Notes: a model not told the origin generated them from the letters alone. Numbered from the stretch's first letter, positions 29,460 to 38,590 are shown. The stretch: DNA of 64,000 nucleotides from Ruminiclostridium herbifermentans (GCF_005473905.2 NZ_CP061336.1:2224501-2288500), one strand, 5' to 3'. Numbers and translations are program-made.

Positions 29460-29810
29460 ATTAATCAATCCTTTCCTTAAAATATAAATTTCTACTATTT
29501 TAAACATTATAAACTAAATACTTACAAAACACAATAATTTACACAGAAAATTCGATATAATACAAAGAAATTTTCTGTTGTTTTAAAAGAAATGCAATTC
29601 TAATTTTATTTATGACATAATTAACTTATTATAATGTATGTGAATTGACACTTGAAATCTTAAAAAAATTGAAATATTGTAATGTTGAAGATTTTAATGA
29701 AAAAATATTGCTGATTAAAAAGTAAGAATATATGGGATATGAATTTTGATAGTATCATTTTGAGAAATTCTATATAAAGTAGATTACATAAATTGATAAT
29801 ATATTAAAAA
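29460..29810. other. Intergenic stretch
   Basis: AT-rich DNA upstream of the STAS-like gene. It contains no ORF with a ribosome site and I see no repeat. Confidence 0.5.
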
Positions 29811-29852
29811 TAAAAAAGCAAATTTTTGAAATCACTCAAAATTTGCTTTTTT
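29811..29852. terminator. Bidirectional terminator after tRNA-Phe
   Basis: AGCAAATTTT (29817-29826) and AAAATTTGCT (29838-29847), a perfect 10-bp stem with A6 before and T6 after. It terminates the minus-strand tRNA pair. Confidence 0.85.
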
Positions 29853-29854
29853 AT

Positions 29855-29930
29855 TGGTGCCCAGAGCCGGAATCGAACCAGCGACACGGGGATTTTCAGT
29901 CCCCTGCTCTACCGACTGAGCTATCTGGGC
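29855..29930 (-). tRNA. tRNA-Phe (anticodon GAA)
   Basis: 76 bases with encoded CCA. Acceptor GCCCAGA pairs with TCTGGGC and the anticodon loop is CTGAAAA. Second of a two-tRNA unit on the minus strand. Confidence 0.95.
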
Positions 29931-29974
29931 GCTTAATGATATTTAATTATATGTACACAAGTTAAAGAGTTAAA

Positions 29975-30051
29975 TGGTGGGCCTTCAGGGACTCGAACCC
30001 CGGACCAACCGGTTATGAGCCGGTTGCTCTAACCAACTGAGCTAAAGGCCC
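29975..30051 (-). tRNA. tRNA with anticodon CAT (Met elongator or Ile-lysidine type)
   Basis: 77 bases with encoded CCA. Acceptor GGGCCTT pairs with AAGGCCC, the anticodon loop is CTCATAA and the anticodon stem is ACCGG/CCGGT. The general body fits elongator tRNA-Met of clostridia, but tRNA-Ile2 also has CAT and is not excluded by eye. Confidence 0.9.
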
Positions 30052-30138
30052 TCAAGAAACGAACGAAACTTAGTATAATAAAAAAAGTAGATTATGTCAA
30101 TAGAAAATATAAAAATATTATTAGAATTTGCTAATAAA

Positions 30139-30205
30139 ATTATAGTACTGGTTTTCTGGTACTTCCGTGCAAACTATCTTAATGGGCTGCTCTCAAGATA
30201 TTTGT
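30139..30205 (-). repeat. Dispersed repeat family A, copy 3 (reverse)
   Basis: Reverse orientation of the family core: on the minus strand GTTTGCACGGAAGTACCAG, then CCAGTACTATAAT. It lies in the 850-base gap before the first M42 gene. Confidence 0.65.
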
Positions 30206-30329
30206 TGAATTAGTTTTGGTTCATCACAGTTAATTATGCACCTTACTACATTCAGAATCCATGCTTCATCGTAAGACTAAAACCTACATCGTGTGGCTTT
30301 AACTGCATAGTTAAATATTCTTCACCTAC

Positions 30330-30382
30330 AAATTCAAACAAATATCTTTAATCAAGTACTCTATATATCTAAGTTGTACTCG
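30330..30382 (+). repeat. Dispersed repeat family B, copy 2
   Basis: Matches 3325-3374 (AAATTCAAACA, ATCTTTAATC, TCTAAGTTGTA, TCG). The rest of 30206-30897 is AT-rich DNA with no supported gene. Confidence 0.6.
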
Positions 30383-30897
30383 TTTACCAGTATATTTAAT
30401 AAGTATTTATCTGCATACTCAGTTGAAAATAAATTGGTTAGAAGTTAGAACTATAAACTTTGCATTTTCCAATGAACCACCTATGAATTTAAAGAAAAAT
30501 TTGTTAAAATGTAATACTGAAATGTATTTACTTAAAAAATTTTATTGATATATCTTTTATTGATATAAATTTTATTATTGATGTAAATATATTTTTTAAT
30601 GTTTATTAATAGGTTAATAATATAAATAAAGATTTAAATAATTTAATAGTAAAGTAAAAAATAGTAGATAAATATTTTTTTTACAGGCCATTATTGCTGG
30701 CTTTAGTTTTTATAAGTCAAAGTATTAGCGTATTATGATCACTAAAGGTTAACAAAATTTAATTTATATCAAAATTCTGTTTAAAGCATGTTAGAAAGCA
30801 TGTTTCAAAAAGGTATATTCTATTGCTAAGTGCTTTTAACAGCATTTGAAACAGGCAATTTATTTTAAACTATTTCAATAGGAAAGAGGATTAGTAC

Positions 30898-31950
30898 ATG
30901 AATATAACTGAGAATTTGCAATACTTATCAGAGTTAGTTGCTGTAGCTGGATTTGAAAAAGCTGCTTCTGAGAAGGTTGCGGAGTTATTTAAAGGTTGCT
31001 GCGATTATGTAGAGGTTGATAAATTTTCAAATGTAATTTGTTTAAAAAAGGGAACTAGTGACAAAGCAAAAAAAATTATAATCACAGCCCACATTGATGA
31101 GATTGGATTTCTAGTAAGGTCTATAGATGAAAAAGGCTTTGTTGGAATTGCAAACATTGGTGGAATTGATAGTAAAATTTTATTGGCACAGGAAGTAATA
31201 ATTCATGGAAAGAAAGATGTTATAGGTATTATAGGTGCTACACCGCCTCACCTGATGAAGGCAGAAGACTCGAATAAACCTGTTAAAATAAATGACTTAT
31301 TTGTGGATACGGGATTTACAGGAAAAGAACTTAAAGAAATTGTCTCTGTGGGTGATATTGTTTCATTTAAATCTAAATTTACCATTATGAATGAGCAAAA
31401 GGTAAGCGGTAAGTCTTTAGATAATAGAGCCAGTGTAGCATGTTTACTAATGATATTGGAAAATTTAAAAAATATTAAACATGAAAATGATATTATTTTT
31501 GTTGCATCAACACAGGAGGAGGCGTCTTTGGTTGGAGTGATAACGGCATCATATTCATTAATGCCTGATGCAGCAATTGTAATAGATGCTTGTCACGGTG
31601 ATATTCCTGACCTATCTAAGGATTATTCCTCTACACCTGGAAAAGGCCCTGAAATTTCAATTGGACCAAATCTACACCCCAAAATGGTTAATAAGTTGTT
31701 TGAACTTGGAAAGGAATATTCCATTCCATTTCAAAAAATGGTGGAGGCTGGTGATACAGGAACAGAAGCGTGGGCGACGCAGGTTAGTACAAAAGGAATA
31801 CCTACGGCACTGCTATCCATTCCAATCCGATATATGCATACTGAGGTTGAAACTTTAAATATTGAGGATATTAAATATACTGCCAGACTTGTAGCGGAAT
31901 TTGCGAAGATAGGAAGCACTGAGTTAGAAGAGTTAATTTCAATTATATAA
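30898..31950 (+). CDS. M42 family metallo-aminopeptidase, paralogue 1
   Basis: 350 residues. Co-catalytic metal ligands of the M42/PepA-TET family are visible: AHIDEIGF (His, Asp), LDNRASV (bridging Asp), TQEEAS (catalytic Glu pair), DACHGD (Asp) and YMHTE (His). The usual QEEVGLRGA is changed to QEEASLVGV here, marking this as the most divergent of the three adjacent paralogues. Cytoplasmic peptidase, expected as large tetrahedral assemblies, trimming peptides; some family members act as glucanases. Ribosome site AAAGAGGA. Followed by the two further M42 genes in the same orientation. Confidence 0.9.
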   Translation: MNITENLQYLSELVAVAGFEKAASEKVAELFKGCCDYVEVDKFSNVICLKKGTSDKAKKIIITAHIDEIGFLVRSIDEKGFVGIANIGGIDSKILLAQEVIIHGKKDVIGIIGATPPHLMKAEDSNKPVKINDLFVDTGFTGKELKEIVSVGDIVSFKSKFTIMNEQKVSGKSLDNRASVACLLMILENLKNIKHENDIIFVASTQEEASLVGVITASYSLMPDAAIVIDACHGDIPDLSKDYSSTPGKGPEISIGPNLHPKMVNKLFELGKEYSIPFQKMVEAGDTGTEAWATQVSTKGIPTALLSIPIRYMHTEVETLNIEDIKYTARLVAEFAKIGSTELEELISII

Positions 31951-32064
31951 TAAGGCAAGATTAAACGGCTCTAAAATAAGGTTTTTGTGAACAAGGTTCC
32001 TTTTCGAACCGCAAAAACCACTAATGGTTATTGATGGTGTAAGTAGAATAAAACGGAGGATGGC

Positions 32065-32127
32065 TTGAATAATGTGGATGAAATGCAAAAAATAATGCGT
32101 ACCTCCACATTAGATTTACTAAATTAA
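32065..32127 (+). CDS. Possible 20-residue leader ORF
   Basis: TTG start with GGAGGA 4 bases upstream, 20 codons, TAA stop; spans the hairpin segments that precede the second M42 gene. Translation through it would break the upstream hairpin. Supported only by the ribosome site and position. Confidence 0.35.
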   Translation: MNNVDEMQKIMRTSTLDLLN

Positions 32128-32150
32128 TAACGCAAATGGTGCGTGGAGGT
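32070..32150 (+). promoter_or_regulatory. Switch-like leader sequestering the ribosome site of M42 paralogue 2
   Basis: A central segment ACCTCCACATTA (32101-32112) can pair either with TAATGTGGA upstream (32070-32078, 9 bp) or with GTGGAGGT downstream (32143-32150, 8 bp), the latter being the ribosome site of the gene at 32155. The two pairings share TCCAC and exclude each other. Confidence 0.5.
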
Positions 32151-32154
32151 TAGT

Positions 32155-33210
32155 ATGCTTATAAAAGAACTTACAGACTTAAATGGTGTCTCAGGTAATG
32201 AAAAAGAAGTCAGAGACTTTATTATCCAAAAAGTAGATAAATATTGTGATTCTATTAGAGTGGATTCTATAGGAAATGTTATTGCTTATAAAAAGGGAGC
32301 AAGCAATACTGGCAAATTAAAAGTAATGCTGGCTGCTCATATGGATGAAGTGGGTTTTATTGTATCGGGACATACTGATAAGGGTTTCATTAAGTTTAAG
32401 GCAGTAGGAGGGGTAGATGATAGAATCCTTCCTGGTAAAAGAGTGTTAATAGGAAATAAAAAATTGGCTGGAGTTATTGGCTCAAAGCCAATACATCAAC
32501 AAGAAAAGGAAGAGAGAGAGAGGATAACCAGAATTAAGAATTTATATATTGATATAGGTGCAGAAACAAAGGAGGAAGCTGAAAGACTTGCCCCTCTCGG
32601 AGAATATATAGCTTTTGACAGTCAGTTTGTGGAACTTGGAAGAGATTGTATAAAGGCAAAAGCACTTGATGACAGGGTTGGATGTGCTGTTTTAATTGAG
32701 GTTTTAAAGCATAGATTCGATTTTGATATGTATGTTTGCTTTACTGTACAGGAAGAAGTTGGATTAAGAGGAGCACAGATAGCTGCTTATAGTATAATGC
32801 CTGATGTTGCATTAGTAATAGAAGGAACTACATGTTCTGATGTTCCAAATGTAGAGCCCCATGACTATTCAACTGTATTAGGAAATGGCGCTGCACTAAC
32901 AATAATGGACAGAACCTGTTATTGCGATAAAGGAATGGTGCGCTTCCTAAGTGATGTAGCAACTAAAAACAATATAAAGTTCCAGTTTAAGCAAACAACT
33001 ACAGGCGGAAATGATTCAGGACAGATTCAAAGAACTGGTACTGGTGTCAAAATAGCTTCTATATCTGTACCTTGTAGATATATACATTCACCTGTATCGG
33101 TAATGTGCAGGAGTGATTATGAAAGTGTAGAGAGGCTTACTCTTGCAGCATTAAAAGAAATGAATAAGGATAAGGATTTTTTAAAAACTATTGATAAACT
33201 GATTTGTTAA
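32155..33210 (+). CDS. M42 family metallo-aminopeptidase, paralogue 2
   Basis: 351 residues from the ATG at 32155 (GGAGGT 4 bases upstream); a GTG four codons earlier lies inside the ribosome site. Ligand motifs: AHMDEVGF, LDDRVG, QEEVGLRGA, VIEGT (Glu in place of the third-metal Asp) and YIHSP. All catalytic positions are kept. It likely forms a TET-type aminopeptidase complex, alone or with the neighbouring paralogues. The 200-base leader before it contains alternative hairpins over the ribosome site, so its translation may be separately regulated from paralogue 1. Confidence 0.92.
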   Translation: MLIKELTDLNGVSGNEKEVRDFIIQKVDKYCDSIRVDSIGNVIAYKKGASNTGKLKVMLAAHMDEVGFIVSGHTDKGFIKFKAVGGVDDRILPGKRVLIGNKKLAGVIGSKPIHQQEKEERERITRIKNLYIDIGAETKEEAERLAPLGEYIAFDSQFVELGRDCIKAKALDDRVGCAVLIEVLKHRFDFDMYVCFTVQEEVGLRGAQIAAYSIMPDVALVIEGTTCSDVPNVEPHDYSTVLGNGAALTIMDRTCYCDKGMVRFLSDVATKNNIKFQFKQTTTGGNDSGQIQRTGTGVKIASISVPCRYIHSPVSVMCRSDYESVERLTLAALKEMNKDKDFLKTIDKLIC

Positions 33211-33319
33211 CTAACAAACTTTGAGAATTTCTAATATAAACTAAATGATTTTTAAGTATAATATTAGACTCTCAACTGGGATAGTTGAGTAAATAATTTT
33301 ATTTAATATGGAGGGTACC

Positions 33320-34321
33320 ATGCAGGAAACATTAAGGAAGGTAACTCAAGCTTTTGGTGTATCAGGTAATGAGGAAGAAATAAGAGATGTAATTACTTCG
33401 GAGATAAGAAAATATGTTGATGAAATAAAAGTTGATAATATGGGCAATTTAATTGCTATCAAGAATGGGAAAAGTAAGACAGATGGTCAGGCAAAAAAGA
33501 TTATGCTGGCAGCGCATATGGATGAAATAGGTATTATTGCCACATTTATTGATGAAAAGGGATTTATACGTTTTTCTAATATTGGTGGAGTATCAGCCTT
33601 TAATGCTTTGGCTCAGAGGGTTAGATTTAAAAATGGCACCATTGGCACTATAAGTGCAGAAGAAAAGCTTGAAGATTTTAAAAATCTTAAGCTGGACAAA
33701 ATGTTCATTGATATTGGCTGTAAAAGTAAAGAAGAGACAGAAAAATTAGTTAAAATAGGAGACACCGCCACTTTTGTAGGAGATTTTTATGTTCAAGGTG
33801 ATCATGCAATTTCAAAGGCAATGGACAATAGAAGTGGATGTGCTATATTGATTGAACTAGCCAAAACTCTTCCTAAAACAGATAATGAAATTTATTATGT
33901 TTTTACTACACAAGAAGAAGTTGGGTTAAGGGGAGCTAAAACAGCTGCATTCGGAATAATGCCTGATTATGCAATTGCAATAGATGTTACACTTACTGGA
34001 GACACTCCACAGTGCAAAGACAGAGAAGTTAAATTAGGCAGAGGGCCTGCAATTAAAGTCAAGGATAGTGCCTATATCGCCCATCCTCAGGTAAGAAGGG
34101 AACTTGAAGAATTGGCAAAGAGCAATGGAATTCCATATACATTGGAATTGCTTGATAGAGGAGGAAGTGATCCTGGAGCCATACAATCTACTGGTAATGG
34201 AGTACCCTGCGGAGGGATATCCATACCTTGCAGATATGTTCATTCACCGTCTGAAATGATAAGCTTAGAAGATTTGAAAAATTGCGTAAAGCTAGCTGGA
34301 TTGTATGCAAGTAAAGCTTAG
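33320..34321 (+). CDS. M42 family metallo-aminopeptidase, paralogue 3
   Basis: 333 residues from the ATG at 33320, with GGAGG 5 bases upstream; the ATG four codons earlier overlaps that site. Motifs AHMDEIGI, MDNRSG, QEEVGLRGA, AIDVT and YVHSP give the complete dinuclear metal site. It is the closest of the three to standard M42 glutamyl/leucyl aminopeptidases. A small dyad (CTCAACT..AGTTGAG) lies in the 110-base gap after paralogue 2. Cytoplasmic peptide breakdown is the expected role. Confidence 0.92.
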   Translation: MQETLRKVTQAFGVSGNEEEIRDVITSEIRKYVDEIKVDNMGNLIAIKNGKSKTDGQAKKIMLAAHMDEIGIIATFIDEKGFIRFSNIGGVSAFNALAQRVRFKNGTIGTISAEEKLEDFKNLKLDKMFIDIGCKSKEETEKLVKIGDTATFVGDFYVQGDHAISKAMDNRSGCAILIELAKTLPKTDNEIYYVFTTQEEVGLRGAKTAAFGIMPDYAIAIDVTLTGDTPQCKDREVKLGRGPAIKVKDSAYIAHPQVRRELEELAKSNGIPYTLELLDRGGSDPGAIQSTGNGVPCGGISIPCRYVHSPSEMISLEDLKNCVKLAGLYASKA

Positions 34322-34494
34322 TTTCCTTAGAATGAAGAGAACAGAGAGACTGTATTTGCATTTGGCGAAATTATATTGCTACATGAACTAAAGCTAAAAT
34401 AAGGAATTTCAAATATTTACCACCCGTATTAATTTTTTTAGCTGCTAACAAAAGCAAATAATAATAAAAGTTAAAAGAGTGAAGAAGTGGTAAC

Positions 34495-34541
34495 AAAAAT
34501 TCGAACATTTTTTATATTTATAATGCAAATATTCGGATTTT
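34495..34541 (+). promoter_or_regulatory. Inverted PurBox pair (PurR operator) upstream of purB
   Basis: AAAATTCGAACATT and, inverted, AAAATCCGAATATT, about 18 bases apart. This matches the CGAA-core PurBoxes of Firmicutes PurR. A TATAAT lies at 34546-34551, so the operator covers the -35 region. Together they predict purine control of purB. Confidence 0.65.
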
Positions 34542-34685
34542 GTTGTATAATATTTGATGTTGCAGAGAAACTGCTGGCTTTAATTAAAGATTGATGATAT
34601 ATTTGCTGTAATTTAATGTTAGAATAATTGACTATATGATTAAAGCTTTGTAACAATATAGTATTAAATGGAGGAAAATTTTTAA

Positions 34686-36113
34686 ATGAAAAACGTTTAT
34701 GAAAGTCCTTTAAACGCTAGATATGCAAGTGATGAAATGCAGTATATTTTTTCACCTAATATGAAGTTTACAACATGGAGAAAGCTTTGGATTGCTTTGG
34801 CTGAAGCTGAAAAAGAGTTAGGCTTAAATATTACTGATGAACAGATTAATCAACTAAAAAGCAATGTTAATAATATTAATTATGAAGTTGCTGAAAAATA
34901 TGAAAAACAGTTCAGACATGATGTAATGTCACATGTTCATGCATATGGGGAACTTTGTCCAGATGCGAAGGGTATTATTCACCTTGGTGCTACATCCTGC
35001 TATGTTGGTGATAACACAGATGTAATAATCATGACTGAGGGATTAAAGCTTCTCAGAAATAAGTTGCTTATTCTTATAAAAAAGCTTTCTGATTTTGCAT
35101 TAGAGTATAAAGCTATGCCAACTTTAGGTTATACTCATTACCAGCCAGCACAATTAGTTACAGTAGGAAAAAGAGCTTGTTTATGGATTCAAGAACTACT
35201 AATGGACTTAGAGGACTTAGATCATACTCTTGATAATATGAAGCTTTTAGGTTCAAAGGGTACAACAGGAACTCAAGCTAGTTTTCTTAATTTATTTGAT
35301 GGTGATCATGAAAAGGTTAAAAAGCTTGAAGCATTGATTGCTGAAAAGATGGGCTTCAAAAAAGTATTTGCAGTATCTGGACAAACATATCCTAGAAAAC
35401 TAGATAGCAGAGTTTTAGGTGTGTTAAGTGCTATTGCTCAGAGTGCATATAAGTTTGGAAATGACATGAGACTCCTTCAAAGCATGAAAGAGATGGAGGA
35501 GCCATTTGAAGAGAAGCAAATTGGTTCATCTGCAATGGCTTATAAACGAAACCCAATGAGATGTGAAAGAATTTGTTCTCTAGCAAGATACGTTATTATA
35601 GATGCAATAAATCCTGCTATTACAGCTTCAACACAGTGGTTTGAAAGAACACTTGATGACTCAGCTAATAAGAGAATCTCTATACCAGAGGCCTTTTTGG
35701 CTACAGATGCAATATTAAATATATATATTAATGTTGCAAGCGGCTTTGTTGTTTATCCAAAAGTAATTGCAAAGCATGTGATGGAAGAACTGCCATTTAT
35801 GGCAACTGAAAATATAATGATGGAAGCAGTAAAACGTGGCGGGGACAGACAGGAACTTCATGAGCAGATTAGAACTCATTCTATGGAAGCAGGCAAGAGA
35901 GTAAAAGTTGATGGAGAAAAAAATGATTTGATAGAAAGAATTGCAAATGACCCAATGTTTGGAATGTCTCTTGAGGAACTCAATTCCGTACTTGAACCAA
36001 AGCACTATATAGGAAGATGTGCAGAACAGGTAGAGGAGTTTATTGAGAATGAAGTAAAAAAAGTACTTGCTACTGCTGATGTAACTGATATTGTAGTGGA
36101 CTTAAAAGTTTAG
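34686..36113 (+). CDS. purB: Adenylosuccinate lyase
   Basis: 475 residues, the length of the clostridial/eukaryote-like PurB group. The fumarase/aspartase superfamily signature appears as [15 protein letters not shown], with [11 protein letters not shown] and [11 protein letters not shown] as the other two conserved blocks. It cleaves SAICAR to AICAR and adenylosuccinate to AMP, both releasing fumarate. Start follows GGAGGAAAATTTTTAA. Preceded by an inverted PurBox pair, which supports both identity and purine regulation. Monocistronic here; other pur genes are not in the window. Confidence 0.95.
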   Translation: MKNVYESPLNARYASDEMQYIFSPNMKFTTWRKLWIALAEAEKELGLNITDEQINQLKSNVNNINYEVAEKYEKQFRHDVMSHVHAYGELCPDAKGIIHLGATSCYVGDNTDVIIMTEGLKLLRNKLLILIKKLSDFALEYKAMPTLGYTHYQPAQLVTVGKRACLWIQELLMDLEDLDHTLDNMKLLGSKGTTGTQASFLNLFDGDHEKVKKLEALIAEKMGFKKVFAVSGQTYPRKLDSRVLGVLSAIAQSAYKFGNDMRLLQSMKEMEEPFEEKQIGSSAMAYKRNPMRCERICSLARYVIIDAINPAITASTQWFERTLDDSANKRISIPEAFLATDAILNIYINVASGFVVYPKVIAKHVMEELPFMATENIMMEAVKRGGDRQELHEQIRTHSMEAGKRVKVDGEKNDLIERIANDPMFGMSLEELNSVLEPKHYIGRCAEQVEEFIENEVKKVLATADVTDIVVDLKV

Positions 36114-36215
36114 ACTTTCTGGGATTATCTTAATTCCAACTTTATAATAGAAGACCTGCAATACATATTTGACAATTTCTCAATAGCAGAAAACTATTGG
36201 ATTGTCTTCTGAATA

Positions 36216-36273
36216 GATAGAAGCTTATCTATTGATAATAATTTATCAGTTGATAAAAATTTATCGGTTGATA
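36216..36273 (+). repeat. Four 18-bp-phased GATA-n5/6-TTATC repeats
   Basis: GATA starts at 36216, 36234, 36252 and 36270, an exact 18-bp period; the first three are each followed by TTATC, making small palindromes (e.g. GATAAAAATTTATC). The array lies about 90 bases before the GntR regulator and 100 after purB. Confidence 0.7.
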
Positions 36274-36311
36274 AACTGCATAATGTCTTATATAATTAAA
36301 GATATGTTAAA

Positions 36312-36346
36312 GATAGGATGTCATTACATCATCCTATCTTTTGGTT
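36312..36346 (+). terminator. Terminator-like hairpin before the GntR gene
   Basis: AGATAGGATG, short loop, CATCCTATCT followed by TTTGG. It ends about 20 bases before the GntR start, so it is either the end of the purB transcript or a leader structure. Confidence 0.55.
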
Positions 36347-36364
36347 TATTTGAGAGGTGTGCAG

Positions 36365-37111
36365 ATGATAAATAAATTTAGCAATATCCCATTATATTTG
36401 CAATTAAAAGACTTAATTCTAGAAAAAATAGAGAGTAATGAATACCCTCCAAATACTCAGATACCATCTGAGCAGGATTTATGTGAAATTTATGATATTA
36501 GCAGACCAACTGTCAGGCAAGCAATAAGCGAATTGACAAGCAGTGGTTACCTATATAAGGAGAAGGGTAAAGGAACCTTTGTTTCTGGTAAGAAGAAGAT
36601 AATTGATATTAAAAACTTTAATGGTTTTACTGATTCTATTCTGGATTGCAAATCTCCAGCTGAGAAAAACATTATTGATATTAATGTTATTGAGAGTTCT
36701 TCTGTTGAGATATTAAACAATATATTCAATTACAATACCAGTATGCCGGTAGCACAAATTAGTTATTTATCATATATTGATAACCAGCCTAATTCTGTGT
36801 ATTCCTTCAATAAATCTTACATACCTGTTAATTTGTTTCCTGATATTGTTGTTCAACTGAAGGATGGGAAATCATCACTTGACATATTAAGAGGGAAATA
36901 TCCATTAATTCCTGACAAGAGCAAAAGTATATTGGATGTGATTTTTGCTGATAATAATGATTCTCCAATACTTAGGGTTCAGCCTGGACAACCTTTGATA
37001 AGGGTTCAAAATACTTTGTATTCAAAAAGCGGACAATGCGTAGAATATGTTTGTTCAAAGTATAGAGCAGACAATTGCAGAATTCTATTTGAAGGAAGCA
37101 AGCCAGTATAA
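36365..37111 (+). CDS. GntR/HutC family transcriptional regulator with UTRA domain
   Basis: 248 residues from the ATG at 36365 (GAGAGGTG upstream). N-terminal winged helix-turn-helix with the hallmark PSEQDLCEIYDISRPTVRQA and GKGTFV (residues about 30-80), then a UTRA ligand-binding domain ending in VQNTLYSKSGQCVEYV. UTRA domains usually bind sugars or amino-acid-derived small molecules. The 18-bp-phased palindrome array just upstream is a plausible autoregulatory operator. The likely target is itself and/or the beta-lactamase-like gene downstream; the ligand is unknown. Confidence 0.9.
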   Translation: MINKFSNIPLYLQLKDLILEKIESNEYPPNTQIPSEQDLCEIYDISRPTVRQAISELTSSGYLYKEKGKGTFVSGKKKIIDIKNFNGFTDSILDCKSPAEKNIIDINVIESSSVEILNNIFNYNTSMPVAQISYLSYIDNQPNSVYSFNKSYIPVNLFPDIVVQLKDGKSSLDILRGKYPLIPDKSKSILDVIFADNNDSPILRVQPGQPLIRVQNTLYSKSGQCVEYVCSKYRADNCRILFEGSKPV

Positions 37112-37129
37112 TCAATACTAATTTAACTA

Positions 37130-37225
37130 ATATTTTGGAAGTAACACATTTAGGTTGGTTTATACGGAAATACCAGTAAACTAGTACTATAACTTCATAG
37201 CAAGGTTTTTATATAATTCGCACTA
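37130..37225 (+). repeat. Dispersed repeat family A, copy 4
   Basis: CATTTAGGTTGGTTTATACGG, AATACCAGTAAACTAGTACT hairpin, then GCAAGGTTTTTATATAAT, the 3' extension shared with the copy at 23861. Confidence 0.65.
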
Positions 37226-37273
37226 TACATTAATAAATAGTATATATATTTATATTTTGGAGGCTATATTTTT

Positions 37274-38368
37274 ATGAGTTCATATTATTTAAGAAAAGAC
37301 AAAAAACATAAAAGGAGAAGAGTTCTTGTTGCTACACTAGCTATTTCTTGTATAATTGCTGCATTTTTGGGAGCATATTTATACTTAAATAAAAATAATT
37401 TTGATAACTTAAAACAAAGATCTGAGCAATCAAATACAACATCCGCAGTAGAAACATCAACAAGTGACAACTCTCCACAAACTACAGATGCAGTGTCAAC
37501 AGACACAGCTCAAACAGCAAGCAATACAACTGACATAACTCAAATTAATGTCGATTCCAATACAGTGACAACAAAGGATCATGGTGTTTTACCAAAGGTT
37601 GGAACAGTACCAAAGAGCGGGAAAATGGATGAACTAGAAAAGCTTATTACCGATTTTACTTCTAAGCTACCTGGCAAATATGGAGTAACCTTCATCGACC
37701 TTGCAACTGGAGAAATGGTAAATGTTAATGATAAAATAGAATATATTGCAGCTAGTACGTCAAAGCTGCCAATAAACGTACTATTGTATAAAAATATTGA
37801 AGCAGGCAAAATAAAAATGGAAGACAAGTTAGTTTACAAAAAAGAGGATTTAGAGTATGGTACTGGGATTATAATTAATTCTCCATATGGAACAGAATAC
37901 ACAGTTAGAGAAACCTCAAGGCTTTCAATTCAGAAATCTGACAATTGTGGAGTAAACATGCTTATTAGACTTTTGGGTATAGAAAATGTTCGAAATTATA
38001 TTGATGAAGTTGGAGGCCAGGTTCATTATGGAAAAACTCATCGTTCCTGCCCTTATGATATGGCTCAGATTGCTCAGGATTTATACAAACTATATTTAAA
38101 TAATGAAGAAGTATATGGTGAATTAATTAACTACATGGAAACTACCGATTGGAGTGACAGAATAGACGCAAAGCTGCCAAAGGATGTGAAAGTAGCCCAT
38201 AAGATAGGCAATCAGGTATCCACTAGAAATGATGTTGGAATTGTTTTTGCAACTCATCCCTATGTGCTGTCAATAATGAGTGATAATGTAAACGTAGACG
38301 CAGCTACAAAGGCTATTGCAGATTTGTCAAAATTAATTTATGATTTTGAGGAAGAATATGCTAATTAG
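37274..38368 (+). CDS. Membrane-anchored serine hydrolase, class A beta-lactamase-like
   Basis: 364 residues. A basic start and one membrane helix (about 17-38) are followed by a Ser/Thr-rich linker (50-110) and a penicillin-recognising domain. Active-site motifs: S161-T-S-K164 (SxxK), S222-D-N224, and K310-I-G in place of KTG. The domain fits PF13354-type class A beta-lactamase/D-Ala carboxypeptidase-like proteins. With the KTG change and no obvious Glu of the omega loop, it may act on cell-wall peptides rather than antibiotics. Outside face of the membrane. Ribosome site GGAGG. Follows the GntR gene, which could regulate it. Confidence 0.82.
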   Translation: MSSYYLRKDKKHKRRRVLVATLAISCIIAAFLGAYLYLNKNNFDNLKQRSEQSNTTSAVETSTSDNSPQTTDAVSTDTAQTASNTTDITQINVDSNTVTTKDHGVLPKVGTVPKSGKMDELEKLITDFTSKLPGKYGVTFIDLATGEMVNVNDKIEYIAASTSKLPINVLLYKNIEAGKIKMEDKLVYKKEDLEYGTGIIINSPYGTEYTVRETSRLSIQKSDNCGVNMLIRLLGIENVRNYIDEVGGQVHYGKTHRSCPYDMAQIAQDLYKLYLNNEEVYGELINYMETTDWSDRIDAKLPKDVKVAHKIGNQVSTRNDVGIVFATHPYVLSIMSDNVNVDAATKAIADLSKLIYDFEEEYAN

Positions 38369-38448
38369 TTTCATTTTTAGTTGAAGTTATTAAGTTAAAA
38401 TTATAGGTAGGGAGACCTTATCAAATTATACTAAAATAAAACTAAGAT

Positions 38449-38590
38449 AAGTTACTCAACTATTCCAGTTGAAAAATTTTACGTTTGCTTTTCAAATGAA
38501 AAGTAAAATTTTTGATAAGTATTTTTTGTCAATAAGCCATTGATAAGCTTAGTAGTAGCTTTATTTATTTATTTTAAAGTTGAGTAACTT
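38449..38590. mobile_element. 142-bp inverted-repeat element (MITE-like)
   Basis: Perfect 13-bp ends AAGTTACTCAACT and AGTTGAGTAACTT, with a second internal inverted repeat (AAAATTTTAC / GTAAAATTTT). No ORF. No clear target duplication, so it could also be a large RNA hairpin. The rest of the 38369-38865 gap is AT-rich. Confidence 0.45.

Noticed and set aside
36216-36273. Short phased repeats as a CRISPR array
   Set aside because: Period only 18 bp, no spacers, no cas genes in the window.
37274-38368. Calling this gene an antibiotic-resistance beta-lactamase
   Set aside because: KIG replaces KTG, the omega-loop Glu is not evident, and the protein has a long membrane-anchored linker; only the fold is supported.
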